The notes under the pieces were generated by a model. The model made no database searches. It was not told the origin of the DNA and saw only the letters and a program-made list of their open reading frames with translations. 64,000 nucleotides of DNA from Hydractinia symbiolongicarpus (Eukaryota > Cnidaria > Hydrozoa > Anthoathecata > Hydractiniidae): contig NC_079883.1 of NCBI RefSeq assembly GCF_029227915.1, forward strand, positions 10,726,001 to 10,790,000. Direction: 5' to 3'. Both the position numbers and the translations under genes were made by a program. Positions 22,483 to 37,610 of this stretch are shown here, piece by piece (within the stretch, counting starts at the first letter, position 1; each line of letters opens with the position of its first letter).

Positions 22483-22804
22483 CACTGTCGCATTTCGGCT
22501 GCATGGTCTACTGTGTAACGCGCGCGCACGTTCTGGCGTAATGCGTTGATAAACGGAATGTACGCAGTCATATTGGAAAGTAATATCACGCACTTAGTAT
22601 CGTCGCCTTTGTTAGCATTCATGTAAGTTACCATCCACTCGCTACAGTCGCTCTCCATCCTACGGCTAAATCAACAGCCGTGATTTTTACTATGTCGCCG
22701 TCCATCCGTACGCGGTGACAGTTGTAAGCTTTACAGTAACGTGACATGCTCCACAAGCAGTTACGGTGTGTGGACGATGCCTATCATGGCAACGCTTGTT
22801 CTTT

Positions 22805-22992
22805 ATCGCTTCTCGGCCTAATGGCTAAGATCAAGTGTAGTATCTGTTCTTATCAGTTTAATATCTGGTAGGCCATTCTCTGAATGGTCAGTATATTAAT
22901 CTGATTTTTGGCCTTGGGTCATGGAGGTGGATTCATTCACGCCGTGACCACGGGTTGCCTTGGTGTTGCACTATTACCGATGGCGGCCCACA
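22805..22992 (+). ncRNA. U2: U2 snRNA, unit 4
   Basis: Identical to unit 1. PSE at 22751-22759. Confidence 0.95.
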
Positions 22993-23181
22993 TAAGCAAT
23001 AAAAGAATAATAGCAGTCCTCTTTCCGACGGCACTCTGCATAGTCTACGGCGGGAACAAAACGCGTACACTGGGGGAGAATACAGCCTATGCCCCGCGAC
23101 ACGGCAGTTTATAACACACTCAAGCCACAAGCATTAACAAACTTTGAAGGGTACCCTCATGCTACGGTGCAGTTCCAACTC

Positions 23182-23346
23182 ATACTTACCTGACGGGGAA
23201 GTAAAGACTGATCAATGAGGGTTTTCTTCCAGAGTGAGGCTCTTGCATTGCACTACGCTTGGGCTGACCTCTGCGATTACTGCAAACGTCAGTAACTCGA
23301 CCGTACAATTTCTGGTAGTGGGGGCCTGCGTCCGCGCTCGCCCCCT
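23182..23346 (+). ncRNA. U1: U1 snRNA, unit 4
   Basis: Consensus copy with an intact Sm site. PSE at 23125-23133. Confidence 0.95.
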
Positions 23347-23695
23347 CCTTAAGTCAAAATGAATGAGCTTAGAAAAGTTGCGCGGCCAAATGTCGGTGGT
23401 GACTTAAACGCTAAGGTAAAACCTCGCTTGGCTGTTACGAAACGTGATTGCGATATAAGTCCTCGGAAGGCGGCGGAATTTTATTTTATTTGCCATTCCG
23501 TCAGGGTTATTGGATGATCGGCAATAGATCGAGTTTGTATGCATTTGAAAGCTCTTTTTTCTCGTACTATCACCTGAAAATGTCGTAGGAAAATGTCATA
23601 GGAAACACTTTCAACAACCGCCACGTTCCTTAATTGTTATAACAAGAAATATATCACAGCACCATTGAAATGAAAAGGCAACAAATGAAAATGAA

Positions 23696-23815
23696 AAGCC
23701 TACGACACCGGGAGTTCCCAGGCGGTCCCCCATCCAAGTACTATCCCGGCCCGACGATGCTTAACTTCCGTGATCAGACGAGAACGGGTGTGTTCATCGT
23801 GGTATGGCCGTAGAC
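23696..23815 (-). rRNA. 5S rRNA: 5S rRNA, unit 4
   Basis: Identical to unit 1. Confidence 0.97.
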
Positions 23816-24012
23816 ATTAGTAGGGGCAAATACGTGCAATTTATTTTGACGTTGTGATCAAATTTTTTTATTTAATTTCTTTGAGTTACTTAGGACAAGG
23901 CGTATGCATGGATTATCTATTAGACTTTAAGGTTATAGTTTTGTGAAAAAAACAATGTTTTTTTAAAGATGTGTGGCTATAAAAATAGCCGTTGTTTTCT
24001 GAGTGTAGCGGT

Positions 24013-24393
24013 TTACTTCTTCTGTCCTTTGTCGTTCTTCTTTGGGAGTAAGACAGCTTGAATGTTTGGCAAAACACCACCAGCTGCAATGGTTACACCG
24101 CTCAAAAGTTTGTTTAATTCTTCATCATTACGAACAGCCAATTGTAAATGTCTTGGAATAATCCTAGCTTTTTTGTTGTCTCTTGCTGCGTTACCAGCCA
24201 ACTCCAATATCTCAGCAGATAAATATTCCAAGACGGCTGCTAAGTAAACTGGTGCTCCAGATCCAATTCGGTTAGCATAGTGCCCTCTACGAAGGAATCT
24301 ATGCACTCTACCGACTGGAAATTGAAGTCCAGCTCTTGAGGATCTTGTCTTGGCTTTAGCCTTAGCTTTTCCACCTTTTCCACGTCCAGACAT
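24013..24393 (-). CDS. H2A: Histone H2A, unit 5
   Basis: Same protein as unit 2. Stem-loop at 23975-23990. Confidence 0.97.
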   Translation of the reverse strand: MSGRGKGGKAKAKAKTRSSRAGLQFPVGRVHRFLRRGHYANRIGSGAPVYLAAVLEYLSAEILELAGNAARDNKKARIIPRHLQLAVRNDEELNKLLSGVTIAAGGVLPNIQAVLLPKKNDKGQKK

Positions 24394-24677
24394 AACTGCG
24401 ATTTGATTTGTAAGTTAATACAAAAACGTACGAATATTTAACGTAAGTGTTAACGAAATAAACTTTACTCGTTTTTTCATCATAAAAATAGGATCGAAAT
24501 CATGTTTTTTTAACCAATCATAATTAAGTATTAAACAAAAGATTTTTTTTTTAACCAATTAAATTGCGTATCGGCGTTTTCGGATCGAATTCGATCCGAT
24601 TTTTTTACTTATAAACAAAAAGTTTTGACTTGCAGTTTAATGCTTATTTACAAGTTAAGTAGCAAAAATTTTTAACC

Positions 24678-25082
24678 ATGTCTGACGCAGCAGCTAAAGG
24701 AGGAAAACAGGCACCTAAAGTAGCCAAGAAAGGTGAAAAAAGAGCCGGCAAAAAAGGAGGAAAGATTGGTGGAACTGGTGAAAAGAAACGCAAGAGAAAG
24801 AGAAAGGAAAGTTATGCTATTTACATCTACAATGTTTTGAAACAAGTTCACCCAGATGTCGGAGTTTCAAGCAAAGCTATGAGCATCATGAACTCATTTG
24901 TCAACGACATCTTTGAGCGCATTGCTTCCGAAGCTTCGCGTTTGGCTCTTCAAAACAAAAAGTCGACCATCTCTTCTCGTGAAATTCAAACCGCAGTACG
25001 TCTTCTCTTGCCTGGAGAACTTGCAAAACACGCAGTCAGTGAAGGAACAAAAGCCGTCACAAAATACACAAGCAGCAAGTAA
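24678..25082 (+). CDS. H2B: Histone H2B, unit 5
   Basis: Same protein as unit 1. Stem-loop at 25106-25121. Confidence 0.97.
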   Translation: MSDAAAKGGKQAPKVAKKGEKRAGKKGGKIGGTGEKKRKRKRKESYAIYIYNVLKQVHPDVGVSSKAMSIMNSFVNDIFERIASEASRLALQNKKSTISSREIQTAVRLLLPGELAKHAVSEGTKAVTKYTSSK

Positions 25083-25544
25083 ACCAACGTCTACCAAACA
25101 CAAACGGTCTTTTTTAAGACCACACATCTTTAAAAAAACATTTACTTGGCGTCACTACAAGTTAACCGAAGTTAATAAAACTTCTAAATAATGTGCTTAA
25201 GAACACTAGCCTACATTTAAAATACTTCCCCATGTGTGTGTGTGGATTAGCTTCACTTTTCATACGTATTATTAGCTGTACTTGCAGAAAAGACAAGTAC
25301 ATTGATCCATGTTATTGCTTACATTTAACTTAACCCAGCTTTTCACGGAAACACTCCCAGGCAAATTAACCCTACAAAGTATTTCTAAATTTTTTTTGTG
25401 TCATATATGACATAGTATCGTATAGCAATAAATGTAACTGTGACAAGACTTTACACATTGTGTAATTTGGAAGCGTGCACAAAGTAATGTTTTAAAAGAT
25501 TTGTGGCTATAAAAATAGCCGTTTTTGTTGAGCAATGACAACGC

Positions 25545-25901
<357 letters not shown>

Positions 25902-26379
25902 TTAACAGAATTCAGACAGCTTTAAAAAGAGGCCATAAAATTACCTACTGCTCGTGGAAACACCCTAATTAACCAATAGAGTTGCGTCATTACAAAATGT
26001 TCCGAACATTTTGTACATTTTTTTAAGTAAAACTGTAGTTTTTTTAAAAATTCGTGGTCTTAATGTTTCAGTAAGGCAATAAATTTGGCATCGTTGGAAT
26101 TCGCCAAACCTTCTGCTACTTACTAAAAAAAAAAAAAGTCAAAAGCTTTTGTGTATCAGAAGATACAGCCGTTTTCCCGTAGCCAAAAAACACAGATTTT
26201 ATAAAAATGTTAAAGTAATGAGCGTAATGTCATTATGCAGCCAATCAGAAATTACTTTCTTAGCACCAATCAAATGGTTTGTTTTGAACCTTAGCTGTCA
26301 ATCAATATGAGAAATAAAACTTTGGCGCGATAGTGCATTTTAGACCGTCTTGTGTATCCGTACTACATCGACTTCTTAA

Positions 26380-26793
<414 letters not shown>

Positions 26794-27154
26794 GCATCTT
26801 ACCAAACAAAAAACGGCTATTTTTATAGCCACACATCCATAAAAAATATTACGGCTAGCTTTTTATATCAAACTTTGTTCTGCTTTCTGTTTAAATTTTA
26901 TGCTACATAAAAATTTTATGCTACATAAAGTTTGACAATGTTAAAAATATGAAGGGCAAGAAAAGTAAAAGCAAGAAAATAAGAAATTTAAAAACGAAAA
27001 TACTTAAACTTAGGGAATCTAATCTTAAAATTACTCTTTTTTAACTGTTTAAGTGACTTAAACAAGTTTAACTTTGTACCAAGATAATGTTTTTTTGTAA
27101 ATGTGTGGCTATAAAAATAGCCGTTTGTTAATGTAATAGCCAGATACACACAAA

Positions 27155-27706
27155 TTATTTTTTTGCGGTCTTCTTTGCTGCCTTTTTGGGAGTCTTTTTG
27201 ACCTTCTTTGCTGCAGGTTTTTTAGCAACAGGCTTCTTTGTGGGTTTCTTAGCTGCTGGTTTCTTAGCCGAGGCTTTCTTTGTGGCAGGCTTCTTTGCTG
27301 CTTTCTTTGGCGTGCTCTTCTTTGCTGGCTTCTTTTTTGGTGTACTTTTCTTTGCAGTAGGCTTCTTTGCCGTTGGCTTTTTTGCTGCGGCCTTTTTCTT
27401 AGGTTTTTCTTTTTTTACCTGACCTAGCTTGAATGATCCAGAAGCACCAGTGCCTTTAGTTTGAATCAAATCGCCTGATGTTACTCCTCGTTTAAGAGCC
27501 ATTTTCAGATGATGATCTGAGTTTTCAGCAACTTTGTAATTTGCATGAATATATTTTGTAATAGCTTGGCGAGATGAACCACCGCGTTCCTTTAGGGTAG
27601 CGATAGCAGCCTTGATCATGTCCACATATTTAGGGTGATCAGCTGTCTTCTTTGCAGCAGGTTTCTTCTTGGGTGCGATTTTCTTTGGAGAAGCTGCTTC
27701 ACTCAT
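27155..27706 (-). CDS. H1: Histone H1, unit 5
   Basis: Same 183-residue protein. Stem-loop at 27107-27122. Confidence 0.95.
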   Translation of the reverse strand: MSEAASPKKIAPKKKPAAKKTADHPKYVDMIKAAIATLKERGGSSRQAITKYIHANYKVAENSDHHLKMALKRGVTSGDLIQTKGTGASGSFKLGQVKKEKPKKKAAAKKPTAKKPTAKKSTPKKKPAKKSTPKKAAKKPATKKASAKKPAAKKPTKKPVAKKPAAKKVKKTPKKAAKKTAKK

Positions 27707-28285
27707 TTTTAATGTTTTCTTACAACAATCCAACGATAAACGATGCTTGTTATCACAGTAGAAGTATACTAAACATTACCGTGTAAATGAGATATAATTT
27801 AAGACGGTGCGAAGTATGCGGACGTAAAAGTACCACTCCCGGGAATTGATTTGGCGCGAAAACAGAAATGTGTGTTTCTGTACATCGTATAATGTCCGTT
27901 TTGGGAGCCGCGACTATGCGAAAGCATGTTAATTTTTATTTGTAGCACGACGCAATAGTCTGAAAGAGAAGCTGCTGGAGTTTGAGGTCTTCAGCATTAC
28001 ATCTACTCTGTTAATTTGGGCTTCTTCCGCGCCCGTGTTAGGATTTTCATAAAGCGTTCTTTGGTTTGCGTTGCGTATGTCGGCCTACATCATCGACACG
28101 GCCTGTTTCCGGCTATTAGGAGCAATTCATATATTGGGCACTGCGTTTCGACTTTTTTATTAGACCACAGTAAAAAAATTCACTCACAGAAGTCCCTTTC
28201 TTTCATGGCTACAAACACGAAGAATTCTGTCGTAAGTAAAACGAATGCGCAAGCCAAAATAACGATGGGGCGAAGTCATAAGCAT

Positions 28286-28358
28286 CGCCCTGTGGCCCAA
28301 TGGATAAGGCATCTGACTACGAATCAGGGGATTCCAGGTTCGACTCCTGGCAGGGTCG
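28286..28358 (+). tRNA. tRNA-Arg(ACG): tRNA-Arg(ACG), unit 5
   Basis: Identical to unit 1, with the C1:C72 mismatch. Confidence 0.9.
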
Positions 28359-28680
28359 CACTGTCGCATTTCGGCTGCATGGTCTACTGTGTAACGCGCG
28401 CGCACGTTCTGGCGTAATGCGTTGATAAACGGAATGTACGCAGTCATATTGGAAAGTAATATCACGCACTTAGTATCGTCGCCTTTGTTAGCATTCATGT
28501 AAGTTACCATCCACTCGCTACAGTCGCTCTCCATCCTACGGCTAAATCAACAGCCGTGATTTTTACTATGTCGCCGTCCATCCGTACGCGGTGACAGTTG
28601 TAAGCTTTACAGTAACGTGACATGCTCCACAAGCAGTTACGGTGTGTGGACGATGCCTATCATGGCAACGCTTGTTCTTT

Positions 28681-28868
28681 ATCGCTTCTCGGCCTAATGG
28701 CTAAGATCAAGTGTAGTATCTGTTCTTATCAGTTTAATATCTGGTAGGCCATTCTCTGAATGGTCAGTATATTAATCTGATTTTTGGCCTTGGGTCATGG
28801 AGGTGGATTCATTCACGCCGTGACCACGGGTTGCCTTGGTGTTGCACTATTACCGATGGCGGCCCACA
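28681..28868 (+). ncRNA. U2: U2 snRNA, unit 5
   Basis: Identical to unit 1. PSE at 28627-28635. Confidence 0.95.
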
Positions 28869-29057
28869 TAAGCAATAAAAGAATAATAGCAGTCCTCTTT
28901 CCGACGGCACTCTGCATAGTCTACGGCGGGAACAAAACGCGTACACTGGGGGAGAATACAGCCTATGCCCCGCGACACGGCAGTTTATAACACACTCAAG
29001 CCACAAGCATTAACAAACTTTGAAGGGTACCCTCATGCTACGGTGCAGTTCCAACTC

Positions 29058-29222
29058 ATACTTACCTGACGGGGAAGTAAAGACTGATCAATGAGGGTTT
29101 TCTTCCAGAGTGAGGCTCTTGCATTGCACTACGCTTGGGCTGACCTCTGCGATTACTGCAAACGTCAGTAACTCGACCGTACAATTTCTGGTAGTGGGGG
29201 CCTGCGTCCGCGCTCGCCCCCT
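29058..29222 (+). ncRNA. U1: U1 snRNA, unit 5
   Basis: Consensus copy with an intact Sm site. The last gene before the error-rich stretch. PSE at 29001-29009. Confidence 0.95.
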
Positions 29223-29572
29223 CCTTAAGTCAAAATGAATGAGCTTAGAAAAGTTGCGCGGCCAAATGTCGGTGGTGACTTAAACGCTAAGGTAAAACCT
29301 CGCTTGGCTGTTACGAAACGTGATTGCGATATAAGTCCTCGGAAGGCGGCGGAATTTTATTTTATTTGCCATTCCGTCAGGGTTATTGGATGATCGGCAA
29401 TAGATCGAGTTTGTATGCATTTGAAAGCTCTTTTTTCTCGTACTATCACCTGAAAATGTCGTAGGAAAATGTCATAGGAAAACACTTTCAACAACCGCCA
29501 CGTTCCTTAATTGTTATAACAAGAAATATATCACAGCACCATTGAAATGAAAAGGCAACAAATGAAAATGAA

Positions 29573-29691
29573 AAGCCTACGACACCGGGAGTTCCCAGGC
29601 GGTCCCCCATCCAAGTACTATCCCGGCCCGACGATGCTAACTTCCGTGATCAGACGAGAACGGGTGTGTTCATCGTGGTATGGCCGTAGAC
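29573..29691 (-). rRNA. 5S rRNA: 5S rRNA, unit 5 (one base missing)
   Basis: Matches the other 5S copies except that one T is absent in the GATGCTTAAC segment. The loss falls inside the error-rich stretch and is probably artefactual. Confidence 0.88.
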
Positions 29692-29798
29692 ATTAGTAGG
29701 GGCAAATACGTGCAATTTATTTTGACGTTGTGATCAAATTTTTTTATTTAATTTCTTTGAGTTACTTAGGACAAGGCGTATGCATGGATTATCTATTA

Positions 29799-30274
<476 letters not shown>

Positions 30275-30559
30275 AACTGCGATTTGATTTGTAAGTTAAT
30301 ACAAAAACGTACGAATATTTAACGTAAGTGTTAACGAAATAAACTTTACTCGTTTTTTCATCATAAAAATAGGATCGAAATCATGTTTTTTTAACCAATC
30401 ATAATTAAGTATTAAACAAAAGATTTTTTTTTTAACCAATTAAATTGCGTATCGGCGTTTTTCGGATCGAATTCGATCCGATTTTTTTACTTATAAACAA
30501 AAAGTTTTGACTTGCAGTTTAATGCTTATTTACAAGTTAAGTAGCAAAAATTTTTAACC

Positions 30560-30966
30560 ATGTCTGACGCAGCAGCTAAAGGAGGAAAACAGGCACCTAA
30601 AGTAGCCAAGAAAGGTGAAAAAAGAGCCGGCAAAAAAGGAGGAAAGATTGGTGGAACTGGTGAAAAGAAACGCAAGAGAAAGAGAAAGGAAAGTTATGCT
30701 ATTTACATCTACAATGTTTTGAAACAAGTTCACCCAGATGTCGGAGTTTCAAGCAAAGCTATGAGCATCATGAAACTCATTTGTCAACGACATCTTTGAG
30801 CGCATTGCTTCCGAAGCTTCGCGTTTGGCTCTTCAAAACAAAAAGTCGACCATCTCTTCTCGTGAAATTCAAACCGCAGTACGTCTTCTCTTGCCTGGAG
30901 AACTTGCAAAAACACGCAGTCAGTGAAGGAACAAAAGCCGTCACAAAATACACAAGCAGCAAGTAA
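30560..30966 (+). pseudogene. H2B: Histone H2B, unit 6, frameshifted (probable sequencing errors)
   Basis: Two inserted A's, near 30774 and 30909, shift the frame after residue 71 (MSIMN). The rest matches H2B. Stem-loop at 30991-31006. Confidence 0.8.
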
Positions 30967-31395
30967 ACCAACGTCTACCAAAACACAAACGGTCTTTTTT
31001 AAGACCACACATCTTTAAAAAAACATTTACTTGGCGTCACTACAAGTTAACCGAAGTTAATAAAACTTCTAAATAATGTGCTTAAGAACACTAGCCTACA
31101 TTTAAAATACTTCCCCATGTGTGTGTGTGGATTAGCTTTCACTTTTCATACGTATTATTAGCTGTACTTGCAGAAAAGACAAGTACATTGATCCATGTTA
31201 TTGCTTACATTTAACTTAACCCAGCTTTTCACGGAAACACTCCCAGGCAAATTAACCCTACAAAGTATTTCTAAATTTTTTTTGTGTCATATATGACATA
31301 GTATCGTATAGCAATAAATGTAACTGTGACAAGACTTTACACATTGTGTAATTTGGAAGCGTGCACAAAGTAATGTTTTAAAAGATTTGTGGCTA

Positions 31396-31801
<406 letters not shown>

Positions 31802-32269
31802 TCAGACAGCTTTAAAAGAGGCCATAAAATTTACCTACTGCTCGTGGAAACACCCTAATTAACCAATAGAGTTGCGTCATTACAAAATGTTCCGACATTT
31901 TGTACATTTTTTTAAGTAAAACTGTAGTTTTTTTAAAAATTCGTGGTCTTAATGTTTCAGTAAGGCAATAAATTTGGCATCGTTGGAATTCGCCAAACCT
32001 TCTGCTACTTACTAAAAAAAAAAAAAGTCAAAAGCTTTTGTGTATCAGAAGATACAGCCGTTTTCCCGTAGCCAAAAAACACAGATTTTATAAAAATGTT
32101 AAAGTAATGAGGCGTAATGTCATTATGCCGCCAATCAGAAATTACTTTCTTAGCACCAATCAAATGGTTTGTTTTGAACCTTAGCTGTCAATCAATATGA
32201 GAAATAAAACTTTGGCGCGATAGTGCATTTTAGACCGTCTTGTGTATCCGTACTACATCGACTTCTTAA

Positions 32270-32731
<462 letters not shown>

Positions 32732-33048
32732 TAAAAAATATTACGGCTAGCTTTTTATATCAAACTTTGTTCTGCTTTCTGTTTAAATTTTATGCTACAT
32801 AAAAATTTTATGCTACATAAAGTTTGACAATGTTAAAAATATGAAGGGCAAGAAAAGTAAAAGCAAGAAAATAAGAAATTTAAAAACGAAAATACTTAAA
32901 CTTAGGGAATCTAATCTTAAAATTACTCTTTTTTAAACTGTTTAAGTGACTTAAACAAGTTTAACTTTGTACCAAGATAATGTTTTTTTGTAAATGTGTG
33001 GCTATAAAAAATAGCCGTTTGTTAATGTAATAGCCAGATACACACAAA

Positions 33049-33605
33049 TTATTTTTTTGCGGTCTTCTTTGCTGCCTTTTTGGGAGTCTTTTTGACCTTC
33101 TTTGCTGCAGGTTTTTTAGCAACAGGCTTCTTTGTGGGTTTCTTAGCTGCTGGTTTCTTAGCCGAGGCTTTCTTTGTGGCAGGCTTCTTTGCTGCTTTCT
33201 TTGGCGTGCTCTTCTTTGCTGGCTTCTTTTTTTGGTGTACTTTTCTTTGCAGTAGGCTTCTTTGCCGTTGGCTTTTTTGCTGCGGCCTTTTTCTTAGGTT
33301 TTTTCTTTTTTTACCTGACCTAGCTTGAATGATCCAGAAGCACCAGTGCCTTTAGTTTTGAATCAAATCGCCTGATGTTACTCCTCGTTTAAGAGCCATT
33401 TTTCAGATGATGATCTGAGTTTTCAGCAACTTTGTAATTTGCATGAATATATTTTTGTAATAGCTTGGCGAGATGAACCACCGCGTTCCTTTAGGGTAGC
33501 GATAGCAGCCTTGATCATGTCCACATATTTAGGGTGATCAGCTGTCTTCTTTGCAGCAGGTTTCTTCTTGGGTGCGATTTTCTTTGGAGAAGCTGCTTCA
33601 CTCAT
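33049..33605 (-). pseudogene. H1: Histone H1, unit 6, frameshifted (probable sequencing errors)
   Basis: Five T insertions in homopolymers (557 rather than 552 nt) break the globular domain and the tail. The stem-loop at 33000-33016 has one extra A. Confidence 0.8.
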
Positions 33606-34186
33606 TTTTAATGTTTTCTTACAACAATCCAACGATAAACGATGCTTGTTATCACAGTAGAAGTATACTAAACATTACCGTGTAAATGAGATATAATTTA
33701 AGGACGGTGCGAAGTATGCGGACGTAAAAGTACCACTCCCGGGAATTGATTTGGCGCGAAAACAGAAATGTGTGTTTCTGTACATCGTATAATGTCCGTT
33801 TTGGGAGCCGCGACTATGCGAAAGCATGTTAATTTTATTTGTAGCACGACGCAATAGTCTGAAAGAGAAGCTGCTGGAGTTTGAGGTCTTCAGCATTACA
33901 TCTACTCTGTTAATTTGGGCTTCTTCCGCGCCCGTGTTAGGATTTTCATAAAGCGTTCTTTGGTTTTGCGTTGCGTATGTCGGCCTACATCATCGACACG
34001 GCCTGTTTCCGGCTATTAGGAGCAATTCATATATTGGGCACTGCGTTTCGACTTTTTTATTAGACCACAGTAAAAAAATTCACTCACAGAAGTCCCTTTC
34101 TTTCATGGCTACAAACACGAAAGAATTCTGTCGTAAGTAAAACGAATGCGCAAGCCAAAATAACGATGGGGCGAAGTCATAAGCAT

Positions 34187-34260
34187 CGCCCTGTGGCCCA
34201 ATGGATAAGGCATCTGACTACGAATCAGGGGATTCCAGGTTCGGACTCCTGGCAGGGTCG
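34187..34260 (+). tRNA. tRNA-Arg(ACG): tRNA-Arg(ACG), unit 6 (extra G in T loop)
   Basis: 74 nt. One G is inserted in the T loop (TTCGGACT), breaking the B box. It has C at position 1 as elsewhere in block 1. The insertion is probably an artefact. Confidence 0.8.
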
Positions 34261-34583
34261 CACTGTCGCATTTCGGCTGCATGGTCTACTGTGTAACGCG
34301 CGCGCACGTTCTGGCGTAATGCGTTGATAAACGGAATGTACGCAGTCATATTGGAAAAGTAATATCACGCACTTAGTATCGTCGCCTTTGTTAGCATTCA
34401 TGTAAGTTACCATCCACTCGCTACAGTCGCTCTCCATCCTACGGCTAAATCAACAGCCGTGATTTTTACTATGTCGCCGTCCATCCGTACGCGGTGACAG
34501 TTGTAAGCTTTACAGTAACGTGACATGCTCCACAAGCAGTTACGGTGTGTGGACGATGCCTATCATGGCAACGCTTGTTCTTT

Positions 34584-34772
34584 ATCGCTTCTCGGCCTAA
34601 TGGCTAAGATCAAGTGTAGTATCTGTTCTTATCAGTTTAATATCTGGTAGGCCATTCTCTGAATGGTCCAGTATATTAATCTGATTTTTGGCCTTGGGTC
34701 ATGGAGGTGGATTCATTCACGCCGTGACCACGGGTTGCCTTGGTGTTGCACTATTACCGATGGCGGCCCACA
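34584..34772 (+). ncRNA. U2: U2 snRNA, unit 6 (one inserted C)
   Basis: Same as the other copies except an extra C before CAGTATATTAA, upstream of the Sm site. Probably an artefact. Confidence 0.85.
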
Positions 34773-34962
34773 TAAGCAATAAAAGAATAATAGCAGTCCT
34801 CTTTCCGACGGCACTCTGCATAGTCTACGGCGGGAACAAAACGCGTACACTGGGGGAGAATACAGCCTATGCCCCGCGACACGGCAGTTTATAAACACAC
34901 TCAAGCCACAAGCATTAACAAACTTTGAAGGGTACCCTCATGCTACGGTGCAGTTCCAACTC

Positions 34963-35128
34963 ATACTTACCTGACGGGGAAGTAAAGGACTGATCAATGA
35001 GGGTTTTCTTCCAGAGTGAGGCTCTTGCATTGCACTACGCTTGGGCTGACCTCTGCGATTACTGCAAACGTCAGTAACTCGACCGTACAATTTCTGGTAG
35101 TGGGGGCCTGCGTCCGCGCTCGCCCCCT
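34963..35128 (+). ncRNA. U1: U1 snRNA, unit 6 (one inserted G)
   Basis: The Sm site is intact. An extra G follows GTAAAG in stem I; probably an artefact. Confidence 0.85.
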
Positions 35129-35478
35129 CCTTAAGTCAAATGAATGAGCTTAGAAAAGTTGCGCGGGCCAAATGTCGGTGGTGACTTAAACGCTAAGGTA
35201 AAAACTCGCTTGGCTGTTACGAAACGTGATTGCGATATAAGTCCTCGGAAGGCGGCGGAATTTTATTTTATTTGCCATTCCGTCAGGGTTATTGGATGAT
35301 CGGCAATAGATCGAGTTTGTATGCATTTGAAAGCTCTTTTTTCTCGTACTATCACCTGAAAATGTCGTAGGAAAATGTCATAGGAAACACTTTCAACAAC
35401 CGCCACGTTCCTTAATTGTTATAACAAGAAATATATCACAGCACCATTGAAATGAAAAGGCAACAAATGAAAATGAAA

Positions 35479-35598
35479 AAGCCTACGACACCGGGAGTTC
35501 CCAGGCGGTCCCCCATCCAAGTACTATCCCGGCCCGACGATGCTTAACTTCCGTGATCAGACGAGAACGGGTGTGTTCATCGTGGTATGGCCGTAGAC
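35479..35598 (-). rRNA. 5S rRNA: 5S rRNA, unit 6
   Basis: The RNA sequence matches consensus. Only the flanks carry extra A or T bases. Confidence 0.95.
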
Positions 35599-35797
35599 AT
35601 TAGTAGGGGCAAATACGTGCAATTTATTTTTGACGTTGTGATCAAATTTTTTTTATTTAATTTCTTTGAGTTACTTAGGACAAGGCGTATGCATGGATTA
35701 TCTATTAGACTTTAAGGTTATAGTTTTGTGAAAAAAACAATGTTTTTTTAAAGATGTGTGGCTATAAAAATAGCCGTTGTTTTCTGAGTGTAGCGGT

Positions 35798-36038
35798 TTA
35801 CTTCTTCTGTCCTTTGTCGTTCTTCTTTGGGAGTAAGACAGCTTGAATGTTTGGCAAAACACCACCAGCTGCAATGGTTACACCGCTCAAAAGTTTGTTT
35901 AATTCTTCATCATTACGAACAGCCAATTGTAAATGTCTTGGAATAATCCTAGCTTTTTTTGTTGTCTCTTGCTGCGTTACCAGCCAACTCCAATATCTCA
36001 GCAGATAAATATTCCCAAGACGGCCTTGCTAACCGTAA
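35798..36038 (-). CDS. H2A: Histone H2A, unit 7, cut by the assembly gap
   Basis: The C-terminal part of H2A, from the stop at 35798-35800 up to the N run. The N-terminal codons are missing. Errors mount towards the gap (extra T near 35958; the last 25 bases diverge). Stem-loop at 35760-35775. Confidence 0.85.
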
Positions 36039-36538
36039 NNNNNNNNNNNNNNNNNNNNNNNNNNNNNNNNNNNNNNNNNNNNNNNNNNNNNNNNNNNNNN
36101 NNNNNNNNNNNNNNNNNNNNNNNNNNNNNNNNNNNNNNNNNNNNNNNNNNNNNNNNNNNNNNNNNNNNNNNNNNNNNNNNNNNNNNNNNNNNNNNNNNNN
36201 NNNNNNNNNNNNNNNNNNNNNNNNNNNNNNNNNNNNNNNNNNNNNNNNNNNNNNNNNNNNNNNNNNNNNNNNNNNNNNNNNNNNNNNNNNNNNNNNNNNN
36301 NNNNNNNNNNNNNNNNNNNNNNNNNNNNNNNNNNNNNNNNNNNNNNNNNNNNNNNNNNNNNNNNNNNNNNNNNNNNNNNNNNNNNNNNNNNNNNNNNNNN
36401 NNNNNNNNNNNNNNNNNNNNNNNNNNNNNNNNNNNNNNNNNNNNNNNNNNNNNNNNNNNNNNNNNNNNNNNNNNNNNNNNNNNNNNNNNNNNNNNNNNNN
36501 NNNNNNNNNNNNNNNNNNNNNNNNNNNNNNNNNNNNNN
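36039..36538. other. Assembly gap, 500 N
   Basis: Exactly 500 N, a fixed placeholder length. The left side stops inside H2A and the right side resumes inside U2, so at least about 4.5 kb of a unit is missing, and possibly many whole units. Confidence 0.97.
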
Positions 36539-36612
36539 TCATGGAGGTGGATTCATTCACGCCGTGACCACGGGTTGCCTTGGTGTTGCACTATTACCGA
36601 TGGCGGCCCACA
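36539..36612 (+). ncRNA. U2: U2 snRNA 3' fragment after the gap
   Basis: Starts at TCATGGAGG within the 3' stem-loop region. The 5' two-thirds is lost in the gap. Confidence 0.88.
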
Positions 36613-36801
36613 TAAGCAATAAAAGAATAATAGCAGTCCTCTTTCCGACGGCACTCTGCATAGTCTACGGCGGGAACAAAACGCGTACACTGGGGGAGAA
36701 TACAGCCTATGCCCCGCGACACGGCAGTTTATAACACACTCAAGCCACAAGCATTAACAAACTTTGAAGGGTACCCTCATGCTACGGTGCAGTTCCAACT
36801 C

Positions 36802-36966
36802 ATACTTACCTGACGGGGAAGTAAAGACTGATCAATGAGGGTTTTCTTCCAGAGTGAGGCTCTTGCATTGCACTACGCTTGGGCTGACCTCTGCGATTAC
36901 TGCAAACGTCAGTAACTCGACCGTACAATTTCTGGTAGTGGGGGCCTGCGTCCGCGCTCGCCCCCT
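36802..36966 (+). ncRNA. U1: U1 snRNA, unit 7
   Basis: Consensus copy with an intact Sm site. PSE at 36745-36753. Confidence 0.95.
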
Positions 36967-37293
36967 CCTTAAGTCAAAATGAATGAGCTTAGAAAAGTTG
37001 CGCGGCCAAATGTCGGTGGTGACTTAAACGCTAAGGTAAAACCTCGCTTGGCTGTTACGAAACGTGATTGCGATATAAGTCCTCGGAAGGCGGCGGAATT
37101 TTATTTTATTTGCCATTCCGTCAGGGTTATTGGATGATCGGCAATAGATCGAGTTTGTATGCATTTGAAAGCTCTTTTTTCTCGTACTATCACCTGAAAA
37201 TGTCGTAGGAAAATGTCATAGGAAACACTTTCAACAACCGCCACGTTCCTTAATTGTTATAACAAGAAATATATCACAGCAAATGAAAATGAA

Positions 37294-37413
37294 AAGCCTA
37301 CGACACCGGGAGTTCCCAGGCGGTCCCCCATCCAAGTACTATCCCGGCCCGACGATGCTTAACTTCCGTGATCAGACGAGAACGGGTGTGTTCATCGTGG
37401 TATGGCCGTAGAC
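37294..37413 (-). rRNA. 5S rRNA: 5S rRNA, unit 7
   Basis: Consensus 5S. Its 3' flank has the 22-bp deletion, and its 5' flank has GGTGC rather than GGGGC, marking the first block-2 flank seen. Confidence 0.97.
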
Positions 37414-37610
37414 ATTAGTAGGTGCAAATACGTGCAATTTATTTTGACGTTGTGATCAAATTTTTTTATTTAATTTCTTTGAGTTACTTAGGACAAGGCG
37501 TATGCATGGATTATCTATTAGACTTTAAGGTTATAGTTTTGTGAAAAAAACAATGTTTTTTTAAAGATGTGTGGCTATAAAAATAGCCGTTGTTTTCTGA
37601 GTGTAGCGGT

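Noticed and set aside
35933-36622. Frames of about 200 residues across the gap
   Set aside because: Almost wholly translated N; not real.
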